A stretch of DNA of 64,000 bases, taken from the NCBI GenBank assembly GCA_040388375.1, contig JAZKBU010000002.1:1-64000 (forward strand). The letters run 5' to 3'. The notes beneath the pieces were generated by a model. That model had not been told where the DNA came from. It saw nothing but the letters and a program-made list of their open reading frames with translations, and made no database searches. Source of the stretch: Bacteroidota bacterium. Its GTDB lineage: Bacteria > Bacteroidota > Bacteroidia > UKL13-3. The translations under genes and the position numbers were made by a program. This document shows positions 42,976-51,489 of this stretch, piece by piece (position 1 is the stretch's first letter; every line of letters begins with the position of its first letter).

Positions 42976-43446
42976 ATGGATGCGAAACAAAAACGTTTAA
43001 ATCTGGTAATTTTGATGCTTAATTTAAGCAGGAATGAAATTGCCGAAAAAACTAACTACACAGCCAGTCAGATTTCACGAATTACAACAGGTCAGGAGCC
43101 AACAAATAAATTTATTAATGTGTTTTGTTTAGCATTTCCTAAAGCTAATAAAAAATACATCTTAGATAATGATGGAGAGCCTTTAATTGGTGTGGATTGT
43201 TCTGATATTGGCTTTAAAAGTATTGGCAAGGAAAAACAAGAAATTAGTTTTTTAAAGCAACAAATAGCCAAAATGGACACTCAAATAACATATTTACAAA
43301 ATATGTTAGAAAAAGCTTTGAGCCTACAACCGGATTTAGCGGGAAAGCTTAATTACCCAATTGCAAAGTATGGTAAACAGGACAGTAATTACACACTGAA
43401 CCTATTTACACAATTAGGGACTACACAAGGGGCTTTTAAAAATTAA
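42976..43446 (+). CDS. XRE-like repressor of the element
   Basis: The start is set at 42976 (MDAKQKRLNLVILMLN), giving 156 residues, because the in-frame ATG at 42910 lies inside the operator repeat. A helix-turn-helix covers about 15-40 (LSRNEIAEKTNYTASQISRITTGQ), followed by a coiled coil (about 90-115, EKQEISFLKQQIAKMDTQITYLQNML) for oligomerisation. It is divergent from the early genes and lies beside attR, the usual place for a lysogeny repressor. No RecA-type autocleavage Ala-Gly/Ser-Lys pattern is visible. Confidence 0.8.
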   Translation: MDAKQKRLNLVILMLNLSRNEIAEKTNYTASQISRITTGQEPTNKFINVFCLAFPKANKKYILDNDGEPLIGVDCSDIGFKSIGKEKQEISFLKQQIAKMDTQITYLQNMLEKALSLQPDLAGKLNYPIAKYGKQDSNYTLNLFTQLGTTQGAFKN

Positions 43447-43470
43447 AGCCTCAAGATACTGGAAAAATGG

Positions 43471-43498
43471 GCAAGGTTTGAATCCTTGCGAGACCACA
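43471..43498 (+). repeat. attR core (28-bp direct repeat)
   Basis: 28 bp identical to 14673-14700, the T-arm and 3' acceptor strand of tRNA-Arg. Upstream of it is element DNA (the end of the repressor gene), so it is a tRNA fragment and not a gene. Confidence 0.92.
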
Positions 43499-43513
43499 AC
43501 AGCTAAAAAAGAT

Positions 43514-43541
43514 TAAAGCCTTGATTCGTCAAGGCTTTTTT
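43514..43541 (+). terminator. Original host terminator of tRNA-Arg, now beyond attR
   Basis: The hairpin AAAGCCTTGATTCGTCAAGGCTTT (reported as arms AAAGCCTTGA/TCAAGGCTTT) is followed by T residues. It matches the element-borne copy at 14731 except in the loop and lies 15 bp after attR. Confidence 0.82.
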
Positions 43542-43623
43542 TGTTTATAGCTACTCCATAATTACTTAACTCGTCCGGCCTAAATTTAATTTTTAACTTT
43601 ATAATTTATCCTATTATTGTTTC

Positions 43624-44973
43624 ATGAATAAACTTGTTCGGGGACTTAGTTTAACACAGGCTACTTCCCTTAATATGATTGATATGGTTGGTATTGGTCC
43701 TTTTGTAACCATTCCCTTTATCATTCAAATAATGGGCGGTCCGCAATGTATTTTAGCCTGGTTACTGGGTGCCTTATTATCGTTTATGGATGCTTTTGTT
43801 TGGGCCGAATTAGGTGCCAAATGGCCACAAGCCGGTGGTTCGTATGTATTCTTACAAAAATTATATGGCAAAAAATATGGTCGTTTGCTTTCCTTTTTAT
43901 TTGTATGGCAAACCAGTATTCAAGCCCCATTGGTAGTTGCTTCAGGCGCTATTGGTTTTGCTCAGTATTTATCGTTTCTATTGCCTTTAAGTGATGTAGC
44001 TCAAAAAATGGTTTCGGGCTCATTGGTATTGTTATTGGTTTGGTTGCTATACCGCAATATTCAAAGTATAGGCAAGTTATCGGTTATTATGTGGGCAGTA
44101 GTTGGCTCAACTATTCTTTGGCTTATATTTTCTGCATTTACTCATTTTGATGCCAATCTGGCTTTTACTTTTCCTGCAGATGCTTTTGATTTAAAACCCA
44201 TGTTTTTTGTAGCTTTAGGACAGGCCTCTGTTAAAAGTATTTACTCTTACCTCGGTTATTATAATGTTTGCCATTTAGGTGCTGAAATTATTCAACCACA
44301 GAAAAATATTCCTAAAAGCATTTTTATTTCTATTACAGGAATAGCTATTTTATACATCAGTATGCAAATTGGTATTTTAGGTGTTATTCCATGGCAGGAA
44401 GCACAAAACTCTACTTTTATTGTCAGCACCTTTTTTGAAAAGCTTTATGGACACTTAGCGGCACAAATAGCTACTAGTTTAATTTTATTTATAGCCGTGT
44501 CTTCCCTATTTGCCGTAATGCTCGGTTATTCGCGCGTACCTTATGCAGCCGCTAAAGATGGAAACTTTTTTAAAGTATTTGCCAAGCTCCATCCTACCAA
44601 ACATTTTCCTCATATTTCGTTATTGGTATTAGGTGGATTGGCTTTTTGCTTTAGTTTATTGTTTAAATTAAAAGATGTGATAACGGCAATTATTATCATG
44701 CGCATACTCATTCAGTTTATAAGCCAATCAGCCGGGTTAATTGCTTTACATTACAGAAGTAAAAAATTGCGCTTACCTTATAAAATGCCTTTTTTCCCTA
44801 TTCCTGCCATAGCCGGTATTGCTGTTTGGCTGTTTGTTTTTTTAAGCAGCGATAGTGTTTATATTATAGGTGCATTGGGTATTATTGTTTCTGGTTGTTT
44901 GTTATACTATGTAAAGGAATACTTTGGCAATAAAGAAATTTCTTTAAAACAATTTAACGAGAGCTCAATTTAA
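43624..44973 (+). CDS. APC-family amino acid permease
   Basis: The protein has 449 residues with about 12 hydrophobic helices. The first helices carry the APC motif MIDMVGIGPFVTIPFII, and the family segment LGAEIIQPQKNIPKSI lies near residue 218. It transports amino acids or related amines across the inner membrane. The substrate is not predictable. It is the first chromosomal gene right of the element and has a 125-bp upstream gap with the tRNA terminator. Confidence 0.88.
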   Translation: MNKLVRGLSLTQATSLNMIDMVGIGPFVTIPFIIQIMGGPQCILAWLLGALLSFMDAFVWAELGAKWPQAGGSYVFLQKLYGKKYGRLLSFLFVWQTSIQAPLVVASGAIGFAQYLSFLLPLSDVAQKMVSGSLVLLLVWLLYRNIQSIGKLSVIMWAVVGSTILWLIFSAFTHFDANLAFTFPADAFDLKPMFFVALGQASVKSIYSYLGYYNVCHLGAEIIQPQKNIPKSIFISITGIAILYISMQIGILGVIPWQEAQNSTFIVSTFFEKLYGHLAAQIATSLILFIAVSSLFAVMLGYSRVPYAAAKDGNFFKVFAKLHPTKHFPHISLLVLGGLAFCFSLLFKLKDVITAIIIMRILIQFISQSAGLIALHYRSKKLRLPYKMPFFPIPAIAGIAVWLFVFLSSDSVYIIGALGIIVSGCLLYYVKEYFGNKEISLKQFNESSI

Positions 44974-45009
44974 GTTACGTGTATTTTAGTTGTGGTATTT
45001 AAATACCTA

Positions 45010-45194
45010 TTTTTCATCTTTCTTTTTCCTTAGATGAAAAAGAAACAAAAAATCAAGGCAAAAAAATGCTTCTCCGCGCAGGGCATGATGCGCGGCCCGC
45101 TTTTTTGCCGGGCTTACGCACACCTGCTATTTGGATTACATAGTAATTTGTATGCTTCAATGACTCTTAAGCCTGCACAGTCTCGAGTTACTTA
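45010..45194. repeat. Repeat-like intergenic element with hairpins
   Basis: TTTTTCATCT (45010-45019) and AGATGAAAAA (45032-45041) form a perfect inverted repeat. GCGC-N10-GCGC and a GC-rich block (about 45075-45115) follow, unlike the AT-rich surroundings. A 54-codon frame (45034-45198) runs through it, but its Lys/Cys-rich product looks like translated repeat DNA. I recall similar dispersed repeats in Bacteroidota genomes; copy number was not tested. Confidence 0.45.
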
Positions 45195-46493
45195 TTAATA
45201 TTTTACCACTTTGGTCTGGTAGTTTCCGTGTTTTATAAAATAGATATCTGTTTTTAAATCTGCCAGATTGATAGTGATATTTTTGTCGCTACCTATAACA
45301 TTTCTTGTCATTACCAACTGGCCTATATGGTTAAATATTTGAATGGGTTCGGTTGATTCTGTAGCGGATAAATCAAGTGTAATTTCATCGGTAAATGGAT
45401 TGGGATAAACTGACATACTTGATGTGGTAATATCAGCAATTGACGTGTTGTTGGCACACATCACTTCATTCAATTTATTCCATATCATGGTGTCTATTTG
45501 AATAGGTACATCATTTTCATTGTTATTGCCATCTTCACCCATACGTATTACCACTAAGTTTTTGGAAGGCACTACGTATATTTTTTGATCGTTTTTACCC
45601 AAAGCGGCAATCATATCCGAAGGTGCGGTAGGTATTATACCGCCTGCAAAAACAAAACTGGTTCCGGGTAACATAAAACTTTGCTTGCCATTGAGCCACC
45701 ACAAATACCCGTACGATTGATTCAGGTTTTGCGAAGTATTGGTCATGCTGGTAAAGTAGCTCCTGTCTTTTAACAAGGTATCGGTTCCCCATATACCTTT
45801 GTTTAAAATTAACAAGCCAAAGCGGGCCATATTCCTGGGTTTTGATACAAATGTTTCGTTTACCCATAAGCCATACATACCTGTTCTGGCACTTACGTTT
45901 TGATTGGTAAATTGCTGAAAAGTAATGCCACTTGCATTGGCTACTACTGTTTGTAATAGTTTATACGGTGCGTTGTGATAATACCATCTTGTTCCTGCAT
46001 CGGATTTATAATTTAAACAAGAGGGTGTGGTACAATCTAAATCGGGCACTTTTTCATCCAGGCCGGTTGTCATGGTTAGCTGGTGCTTAATTTTAATCAA
46101 TCCTTCCTTTTCAGGAGGACATGAAGTAAAACCCTGTCCTAAATATTTTGAGCTGGAATCTTCAATACTTAACAATCCTTTTTCCTGTGCTTGACCTACC
46201 ATAAAACCCACCAGCGATTTACCAGCCGAAGCCCAATACCACGATGAATCAATGGTAAAAGTACCGAAGTATTTTTCCATGACTATTTTACCGTCTTTTA
46301 ATACAATAAAGGCTTTTGTCTTTTTCTCTTCCAACATATTGTATAAATCTGGTATTTTATTGGTACACCAACCCAAGCTTTGCGGGCTTATAGTATCCCA
46401 AGTAGAAGCATTATTAATGGGCGGAAAGTACATTTGCGCTTTACCTACAAATGCTGAAAGTAAAAATAATAAGGATAGTATTTTTTTCATCAT
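45195..46493 (-). CDS. Secreted serine hydrolase (beta-lactamase class C fold) with T9SS sorting domain
   Basis: The protein has 432 residues. A signal peptide (1-19) precedes a class C beta-lactamase/DD-peptidase fold with S-x-x-K in WASAGKSLVG (about 90), the Tyr motif in RWYYHNAPYKL and a late GG motif (FVFAGG). The C-terminal 75 residues (SMSVYPNPFTDEITLDLS... to IYFIKHGNYQTKVVKY) are a type IX secretion sorting domain. It is likely a surface or secreted esterase, peptidase or amidase; the substrate is unknown. It is a single-gene unit. Confidence 0.88.
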   Translation of the reverse strand: MMKKILSLLFLLSAFVGKAQMYFPPINNASTWDTISPQSLGWCTNKIPDLYNMLEEKKTKAFIVLKDGKIVMEKYFGTFTIDSSWYWASAGKSLVGFMVGQAQEKGLLSIEDSSSKYLGQGFTSCPPEKEGLIKIKHQLTMTTGLDEKVPDLDCTTPSCLNYKSDAGTRWYYHNAPYKLLQTVVANASGITFQQFTNQNVSARTGMYGLWVNETFVSKPRNMARFGLLILNKGIWGTDTLLKDRSYFTSMTNTSQNLNQSYGYLWWLNGKQSFMLPGTSFVFAGGIIPTAPSDMIAALGKNDQKIYVVPSKNLVVIRMGEDGNNNENDVPIQIDTMIWNKLNEVMCANNTSIADITTSSMSVYPNPFTDEITLDLSATESTEPIQIFNHIGQLVMTRNVIGSDKNITINLADLKTDIYFIKHGNYQTKVVKY

Positions 46494-46536
46494 GCCTTTA
46501 TGATTATACCAAAGGTAAATAGTTTAACCGCTTGTT

Positions 46537-47028
46537 TTATTTAAATTTTTCCTTCAAGCCATCAACCACTTTAGCCACTGCAGGGCATACAGTTGTATTT
46601 AAATGAGTAATTTTTAGCTTTTGCAACACATTGCGTTGCTGGGTATGTGGAAACTCCCTGCAGGCATTTGGCCTGTCACTATAAACACTGCAATATTTAT
46701 CGCTGCCTAAAAATGGGCAGGGCATTTGTTTGAAAACATAATCCTTGTCTTCATCTATACGTAAATAATTTTCGGTAAAAACACTTGGTTTTAGTCGTAG
46801 GTTTTTAGCCAGCCTGTCTATGTCTTTATTTAAAAGTAAAGGGCCAGTAGTTGCACAACAATTGGCGCATTGCAAACAATCAATTGTTTCAAAAGCTTCA
46901 TCGTGTAATTGGTTGGTGATTACATCTAAGTTTTTAGGTGCTTGTTTTTTTAACTTGTCTAAAAACTTTTTGTTCTCGGCCTTTTGCAGTTTTGCCTTCT
47001 CAATAATTTTTATGTATTCGGCAATCAT
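46537..47028 (-). CDS. YkgJ-family cysteine-cluster protein
   Basis: The protein has 163 residues with the YkgJ/FliB-type cysteine pattern: CLQCANCCATTGP (about 51-63), then PCPFLGSDKYCSVYSDRPNACREFP (about 103-128). This probably binds an iron-sulfur cluster or zinc. An N-terminal helical region precedes it. It is the last gene of a tight operon (8-bp gap) with a glycosyltransferase and a deacetylase. Function unknown. Confidence 0.85.
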   Translation of the reverse strand: MIAEYIKIIEKAKLQKAENKKFLDKLKKQAPKNLDVITNQLHDEAFETIDCLQCANCCATTGPLLLNKDIDRLAKNLRLKPSVFTENYLRIDEDKDYVFKQMPCPFLGSDKYCSVYSDRPNACREFPHTQQRNVLQKLKITHLNTTVCPAVAKVVDGLKEKFK

Positions 47029-47036
47029 GGCTTATA

Positions 47037-47873
47037 TCAGGGTTGAATTTGAGCCAATACTACTTTATTCTTCCGCCTTCTGTCGGCATCAATAAACCAA
47101 CCCCATTTACCAAAATAATAAAAAGCAGATTGTATATGGTAGCTTAATAATTTTGTGCTTTTATAAGAGCCTTTTTCGTAATTGTGAATAATGCTAATGC
47201 TGGGATAATAAATAGCTTGAAACTGACTGCTTATTCTGCGACTTAAATCGGTATCTTCTAAATACATAAAAAAATGCTCATCGAAAGCTCCTGTTTTTTG
47301 CAATGCTTCGTGGCTCATTAACATAAAACAACCTGACAGATTATTTAAAACCATGGGTTTGTTATAGTCTTTACTCTCCAATTCGTAACGGCCTAAACTT
47401 GCTTTAAAAAGAGGACTTAAAAATGCAGGCACAAATCGCCTGAACATTAAATCAAAAGGAGTTGGCAATAACTTACACAAGCGTTGTATTTCTCCATCTG
47501 GATACAATACTTTGGGCATTAACAATCCAACATTTTTGTTTGCATTTAAATAAGCCAACCCATCTTCAATACAGTTTTTATTAATGACTACATCGGGATT
47601 AACTACCAAATGATAGGGTGCTAAAAGCTTACCATAATTGATAGCCACATTATGTGCTTTTCCGTAACCTAAATTGGCATTGTTAAAAATATATTCTGCG
47701 TCATAACTTTCAAACAGTTCTTTTAACAGTGGCTCGGTAGAATTATCGCTGACAATTAATTTTATGGGTACTGTTATTTGCTTTATACTATTTAATAAAG
47801 GCAATAATACGGCAGGCTTACTGTTGTAAACCACCAGCGATATGCTTAATTGATATGGAAATGAATTACTCAA
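47037..47873 (-). CDS. Glycosyltransferase family 2 protein
   Basis: The protein has 278 residues with a GT-A fold: ISLVVYNSKPAVLLPLLNSI at the start, nucleotide-binding LIVSDNST, VVNPDV as the DxD-type site (about 105) and the acceptor-side FDEHFFMYLEDTDLSRR (ED motif about 212). It resembles rhamnosyl- and O-antigen type GT2 enzymes (WbbL-like). It is translated 8 bp from its neighbours in the bshB1-GT2-YkgJ operon. Donor and acceptor are not determined. Confidence 0.87.
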   Translation of the reverse strand: MSNSFPYQLSISLVVYNSKPAVLLPLLNSIKQITVPIKLIVSDNSTEPLLKELFESYDAEYIFNNANLGYGKAHNVAINYGKLLAPYHLVVNPDVVINKNCIEDGLAYLNANKNVGLLMPKVLYPDGEIQRLCKLLPTPFDLMFRRFVPAFLSPLFKASLGRYELESKDYNKPMVLNNLSGCFMLMSHEALQKTGAFDEHFFMYLEDTDLSRRISSQFQAIYYPSISIIHNYEKGSYKSTKLLSYHIQSAFYYFGKWGWFIDADRRRKNKVVLAQIQP

Positions 47874-47881
47874 CTGAAAGT

Positions 47882-48601
47882 TTATAGTTGGGCTAATAAA
47901 TTATTGGAACCTACAGGGCGTTTAACGGTAAAACCTTCTCCATACGTAGTATTGATTAAGCGACCAAACTCACGGGCTCTGCCCTCTATATAATGCATAA
48001 AGTCGAGCGATGAAATAGGTGTTTGTGGCTCTTTGCTGTTGGGGTCGTAAAACTGACTGCTAAAAGCTTGTATCGCTGCTATCTTATCATCGTAATAGGG
48101 TGTTATGTCAACTATTATATCTGGCTTTGTTAACCTGTCTTGTATGTAATGGTATATTTGTTTTGGTCGCCAAGGTTTTTGAATGCTACCATTAACAGTT
48201 GTTTCTATTTTAACCAATCCGCTTAAAAAAGCCGCTTCATGTACCAGGTCGGCCGCTTTTCCATGGTCTATATGCCTGTCACTTTCTGCATTACACAAAA
48301 TAATATCGGGCTGGTATTGGCGTATTTTCTCTATAATTAATAACAGCGATTCTTTATTTTTCTGGAAAAAGCCATCTGCTAACTTTAAATTTTCGCGTAC
48401 GCTCACGCCTAGTATTTTGCTGGCGTTGGCTGCTTCTATTTTTCTTAATTCGGCTGAACCTCTTGTGCCTAGTTCGCCTTGCGTAATATCAATAATACCA
48501 ACTGTATAGCCTTGTTTTATATGACTCAATACTGTTCCGCTACATGCCAATTCTACATCATCAGGATGTGCAGCAAAACAAAGTATATCTAGCTTTTCCA
48601 T
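47882..48601 (-). CDS. bshB1: Bacillithiol biosynthesis deacetylase BshB1-like
   Basis: From the ATG at 48601 (MEKLDILCFAAHPDDVELACSGT) the protein has 239 residues. The LmbE/PIG-L metal site HPDD and the later IDHGKAADLVHEAAF (His pair) are present, as are the ITQGELGTRGSAELR loop and PWRPKQIYHYIQDR, typical of BshB1. It removes acetyl from GlcNAc-malate in bacillithiol synthesis, and many Bacteroidota use this thiol. It is the first gene of a three-gene operon. A related GlcNAc deacetylase remains the alternative. Confidence 0.85.
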   Translation of the reverse strand: MEKLDILCFAAHPDDVELACSGTVLSHIKQGYTVGIIDITQGELGTRGSAELRKIEAANASKILGVSVRENLKLADGFFQKNKESLLLIIEKIRQYQPDIILCNAESDRHIDHGKAADLVHEAAFLSGLVKIETTVNGSIQKPWRPKQIYHYIQDRLTKPDIIVDITPYYDDKIAAIQAFSSQFYDPNSKEPQTPISSLDFMHYIEGRAREFGRLINTTYGEGFTVKRPVGSNNLLAQL

Positions 48602-48790
48602 GGGGGCGAAAATACTCATATTTTTTAATTTGGGGATTCTAAAATGCGTAACTCAATATATTTAGGTTTAAAACGGACTGTTTAAAAGTCAATTGCCTAT
48701 AAATAAAGCAATTTTGCATTTGTGTATTTCCTGTTAGTTTCTTGTATCGGGCACTTACTATTTTGCCTTTTTATTTTAAACTCAAAAAGC

Positions 48791-51436
48791 ATGCTTACAT
48801 CCTTAACTATACTTAACTCAAAAGTATATGGCAAAGCCGAAATCCGTTTTAACGACTGTGATAGTTTACAGTTGGTAGGACCTAATAATATTGGTAAATC
48901 AACTTTAATATATGCCCTTAATTTTTTGTTCATTATTGATGGCAATAAAATGACTTTTAGTGGAAACAGACGTGGTGATAAAGACACTATTCACCATTAT
49001 TTTCCTAACCCCAACCAAAGTTATATTGTGTTTGAGGTTTTTAAAAAATCGTATTACTGTATTTTATTAAAACGCGATAGTGAAGGCAATTTGGAATACT
49101 ACAAGTATGCCAGCAATTACATGGAGCAGCACTATGTAGATAAAGACAAACGCTTAATGAAGTTTGACGAAGTGCAAGCACAATTAGCCTCTGAAGGTAT
49201 AGAGCTGGAAGCCTTTAAGGACAAACGTGAGGTGTTTAACTTTGTGTACCAGCGTGGCCGTAGAAACAACGGTGTAGTTTGGTTGGACGACAATGTAAAA
49301 AGTGATGGCTTAAGTAATAACTTTTCTAAAATATACCGATACTTAATCAACACTAAATTAATTACTAATAAAAATTTGAAAGAGGCTTTAATTATAGCTG
49401 ATAACAGGGAAAATGAGGTTTTAAATTTTAGTCAGAAAAACAAAAAGGATATTCACGATTTACGTAAAATAAACAACGAAATCAGGAACCTGAGATCAGT
49501 TAAAAATGAGTTTGACGAGTTTAGGGAAGTGGTAAGTCAGTACAGTGCCAAGGCTAAAATTATAAGTCAATTGTACTCTGCCTTTACACAAAACTACGAA
49601 CACACTTTGCCAAGCTTACAAGCTTTATTGGTGGAGAAAACACAAAACAGGGCCAAAATCCATACAGAAATAAACGAAGATTTAAATCCGAAGAAATCGG
49701 ATTTGGATAGAAAAATTGGTGGTAAGGATGCGGAAATACAAAACGAAGCGCAAAAACTGAACGAAAAAGAAGTAGAGTTAAAAACCATTAACAGTTTTGA
49801 ACCGGAGAAAATATTAAACGAAAGCTTACTCAATCTTGATAAAAAAAGAAAAGAATTGGAAAGCCGTTTAACCATGGTTGAAATTCAAAAACTAAGCTCT
49901 AAACAAATTGAATTCCGAGTAGCAGGTTTAGAAGACCAGGTAAGCCGTTACGAAAACCAGATAAAAAATTACAGCAATTTATTAATTAATAAAATAAGCG
50001 GTAATAAGGATAACAGAAAACTGTTGAATGCTTTGTTAAGCGAGCAGGTAAAAGCATTACCGGGCGAGCAGGTAAAAAAGGCTATTCATAAAATAAGTGA
50101 TACTTTAAAAATATTTGATGGGGAAATAGATATTTCGAAAAACATTACGCAAAAGGACTTTGAAAGTGTTGAAGAAATAAAAGAAAAGTTAAGTGCTGTA
50201 AAAGCTGATTTAAAAAGCCAGCAACAATTACTGGAAACGGTTAAAGATTTAGAAAAATCGCAAACGGAACTACAACAAATATTAAGCGATATTGATAGCA
50301 TTAAACAAAAGCTTCAAAAAATAAAAACCAAACCTGCTTTAACCAAAGCCATTGAAAAACTAAAGGCTGAAATAACGGAGTTAAATACACAAAAGGAAAA
50401 ATTTGAAAGCGAGCAAAAAGCCATCAGCAAACAAATTGCCAAGCGTAGTAACGAGCTAAACGATATCAATGAAGATATTAAAAAACGGGAAGAGCGTATT
50501 GGACAAATTCAGGATTTTAAACGGGAACTGGAAACTTATGGGTTTGTAGCGGAGGAGCATGAAAGCAGCGAAGATTTAGACTTGTTGTACAATAAAATTA
50601 AACTGAACCAAGCAGACAGAAATACCTTAAAAATAAACAAGGATAATTTATTTGAAAAACTACGCGACAAGTTACAATCAACCTTTGCCGATGAGCAAGA
50701 TTTTATACGCTATGTAGAAGAAGAAATTGCGTTGATTGATGACAAGGAACGTTCTATTTCGTCATTATTAGAAAGTATAAGCACGCAGTTTGCCAACCCT
50801 GCTTATACCCTATTGAAACGTTATGATGAATTTAAAGAATTTATAAACAATAAGTTTAACCACAAACTATCGCAAAGCCGTATTTCAGATATTGAAAGCT
50901 TAACCATAGAGTTGGTTGACAATAAAAAACTGGTAGAAGAGGTTAAAAAAATCAGCCAGATTCAACAGGTAAAAGGACAACTAATGTTTGAGTTTGACCA
51001 CTCGGAAAACTTAAAAGTATTAGATGCTTACTTAGACTCAGGTAAAAAAATAGAGTTTGATGATTTGTTTGATATTACCTTACACTTAACACGTAAAGGA
51101 ACGACCAAACCTGTTGATTTGAACGAGCAAATTGAAAGTGACGGAACGGATAAAATGATCCGTTTAATGATTGTAATGAACATCATTAATCGTTTAGCCA
51201 TTGCCGATGATGAAAACCGTATTGTATTGTTTATTGATGAGGTAGCTACTATTGATAAACAAAACAGACCTGAGTTAGTACGTTTCTGTCGCGAGCATTA
51301 TTTCATTCCAATATTTGCCGCGCCTGATGCCGTAGCCGGTTTTGGTAAATACTATTTCATTTACCCAAATGCAGGTAAAATTAATATCAACGAAAAAATT
51401 AATGCCATGTATGGCGAAAGCAATGCAGCTATGTAA
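48791..51436 (+). CDS. SMC-like condensin ATPase (MksB/JetC type)
   Basis: From the ATG at 48791 (MLTSLTILNSKVYGKAEIRF) the protein has 881 residues. A GTG-initiated extension to 48722 is unlikely. The N-terminal head has Walker A GPNNIGKST (30-38). Long coiled-coil arms (about 215-420 and 500-640) surround a less regular centre that may be a hinge. The C-terminal head has a signature-like ESDGTDKMIRLM (about 775) and Walker B IVLFIDEVATI. It is far shorter than canonical SMC (about 1,200). It begins a three-gene operon with kleisin- and KITE-like partners, so it should act in DNA loop extrusion, chromosome organisation or plasmid defence. Confidence 0.78.
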   Translation: MLTSLTILNSKVYGKAEIRFNDCDSLQLVGPNNIGKSTLIYALNFLFIIDGNKMTFSGNRRGDKDTIHHYFPNPNQSYIVFEVFKKSYYCILLKRDSEGNLEYYKYASNYMEQHYVDKDKRLMKFDEVQAQLASEGIELEAFKDKREVFNFVYQRGRRNNGVVWLDDNVKSDGLSNNFSKIYRYLINTKLITNKNLKEALIIADNRENEVLNFSQKNKKDIHDLRKINNEIRNLRSVKNEFDEFREVVSQYSAKAKIISQLYSAFTQNYEHTLPSLQALLVEKTQNRAKIHTEINEDLNPKKSDLDRKIGGKDAEIQNEAQKLNEKEVELKTINSFEPEKILNESLLNLDKKRKELESRLTMVEIQKLSSKQIEFRVAGLEDQVSRYENQIKNYSNLLINKISGNKDNRKLLNALLSEQVKALPGEQVKKAIHKISDTLKIFDGEIDISKNITQKDFESVEEIKEKLSAVKADLKSQQQLLETVKDLEKSQTELQQILSDIDSIKQKLQKIKTKPALTKAIEKLKAEITELNTQKEKFESEQKAISKQIAKRSNELNDINEDIKKREERIGQIQDFKRELETYGFVAEEHESSEDLDLLYNKIKLNQADRNTLKINKDNLFEKLRDKLQSTFADEQDFIRYVEEEIALIDDKERSISSLLESISTQFANPAYTLLKRYDEFKEFINNKFNHKLSQSRISDIESLTIELVDNKKLVEEVKKISQIQQVKGQLMFEFDHSENLKVLDAYLDSGKKIEFDDLFDITLHLTRKGTTKPVDLNEQIESDGTDKMIRLMIVMNIINRLAIADDENRIVLFIDEVATIDKQNRPELVRFCREHYFIPIFAAPDAVAGFGKYYFIYPNAGKININEKINAMYGESNAAM

Positions 51437-51489
51437 TGCCTATAAAGCATTACACACTGTAAAAAGTTAACAGCCAAAATAACACAAGC

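Larger units (their letters stand above)
14673..43498. mobile_element. Integrated 28.8-kb temperate phage-like element, probably tail-less
   Basis: Both ends are defined by a 28-bp exact direct repeat that matches the T-arm and acceptor 3' half of tRNA-Arg. The integrase lies next to the left end, and an XRE-like repressor reads toward the right end. About forty genes lie between, nearly all on the minus strand: early genes on the right, a virion/lysis block on the left. A muramidase with a membrane anchor, a holin, a spanin-like protein and a fibre-like protein support a virus. I see no terminase, portal, head-tail or tail gene, and no relaxase or type IV secretion gene. That combination is inferred to mean a tail-less virus. 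A satellite depending on a helper remains possible. Confidence 0.85.

Noticed and set aside
43464-43498. Second tRNA-Arg gene at the right end
   Set aside because: Only the T-arm and the 3' acceptor strand are present; there is no D arm or anticodon arm. It is the attR copy.
14673-43498. Integrative conjugative element
   Set aside because: Despite the ArdC-type polyvalent protein and Bacteroidota integrase, no relaxase, coupling protein or Tra gene was found, while lysis and fibre-like genes are present.
45034-45198. 54-codon protein-coding gene
   Set aside because: The frame runs through inverted repeats and a GC-rich repeat-like block, and its product has no protein-like pattern.
48722-48790. 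N-terminal extension of the SMC-like ATPase
   Set aside because: It starts at GTG and adds a hydrophobic stretch before the conserved head; the ATG at 48791 begins the family-like N-terminus.
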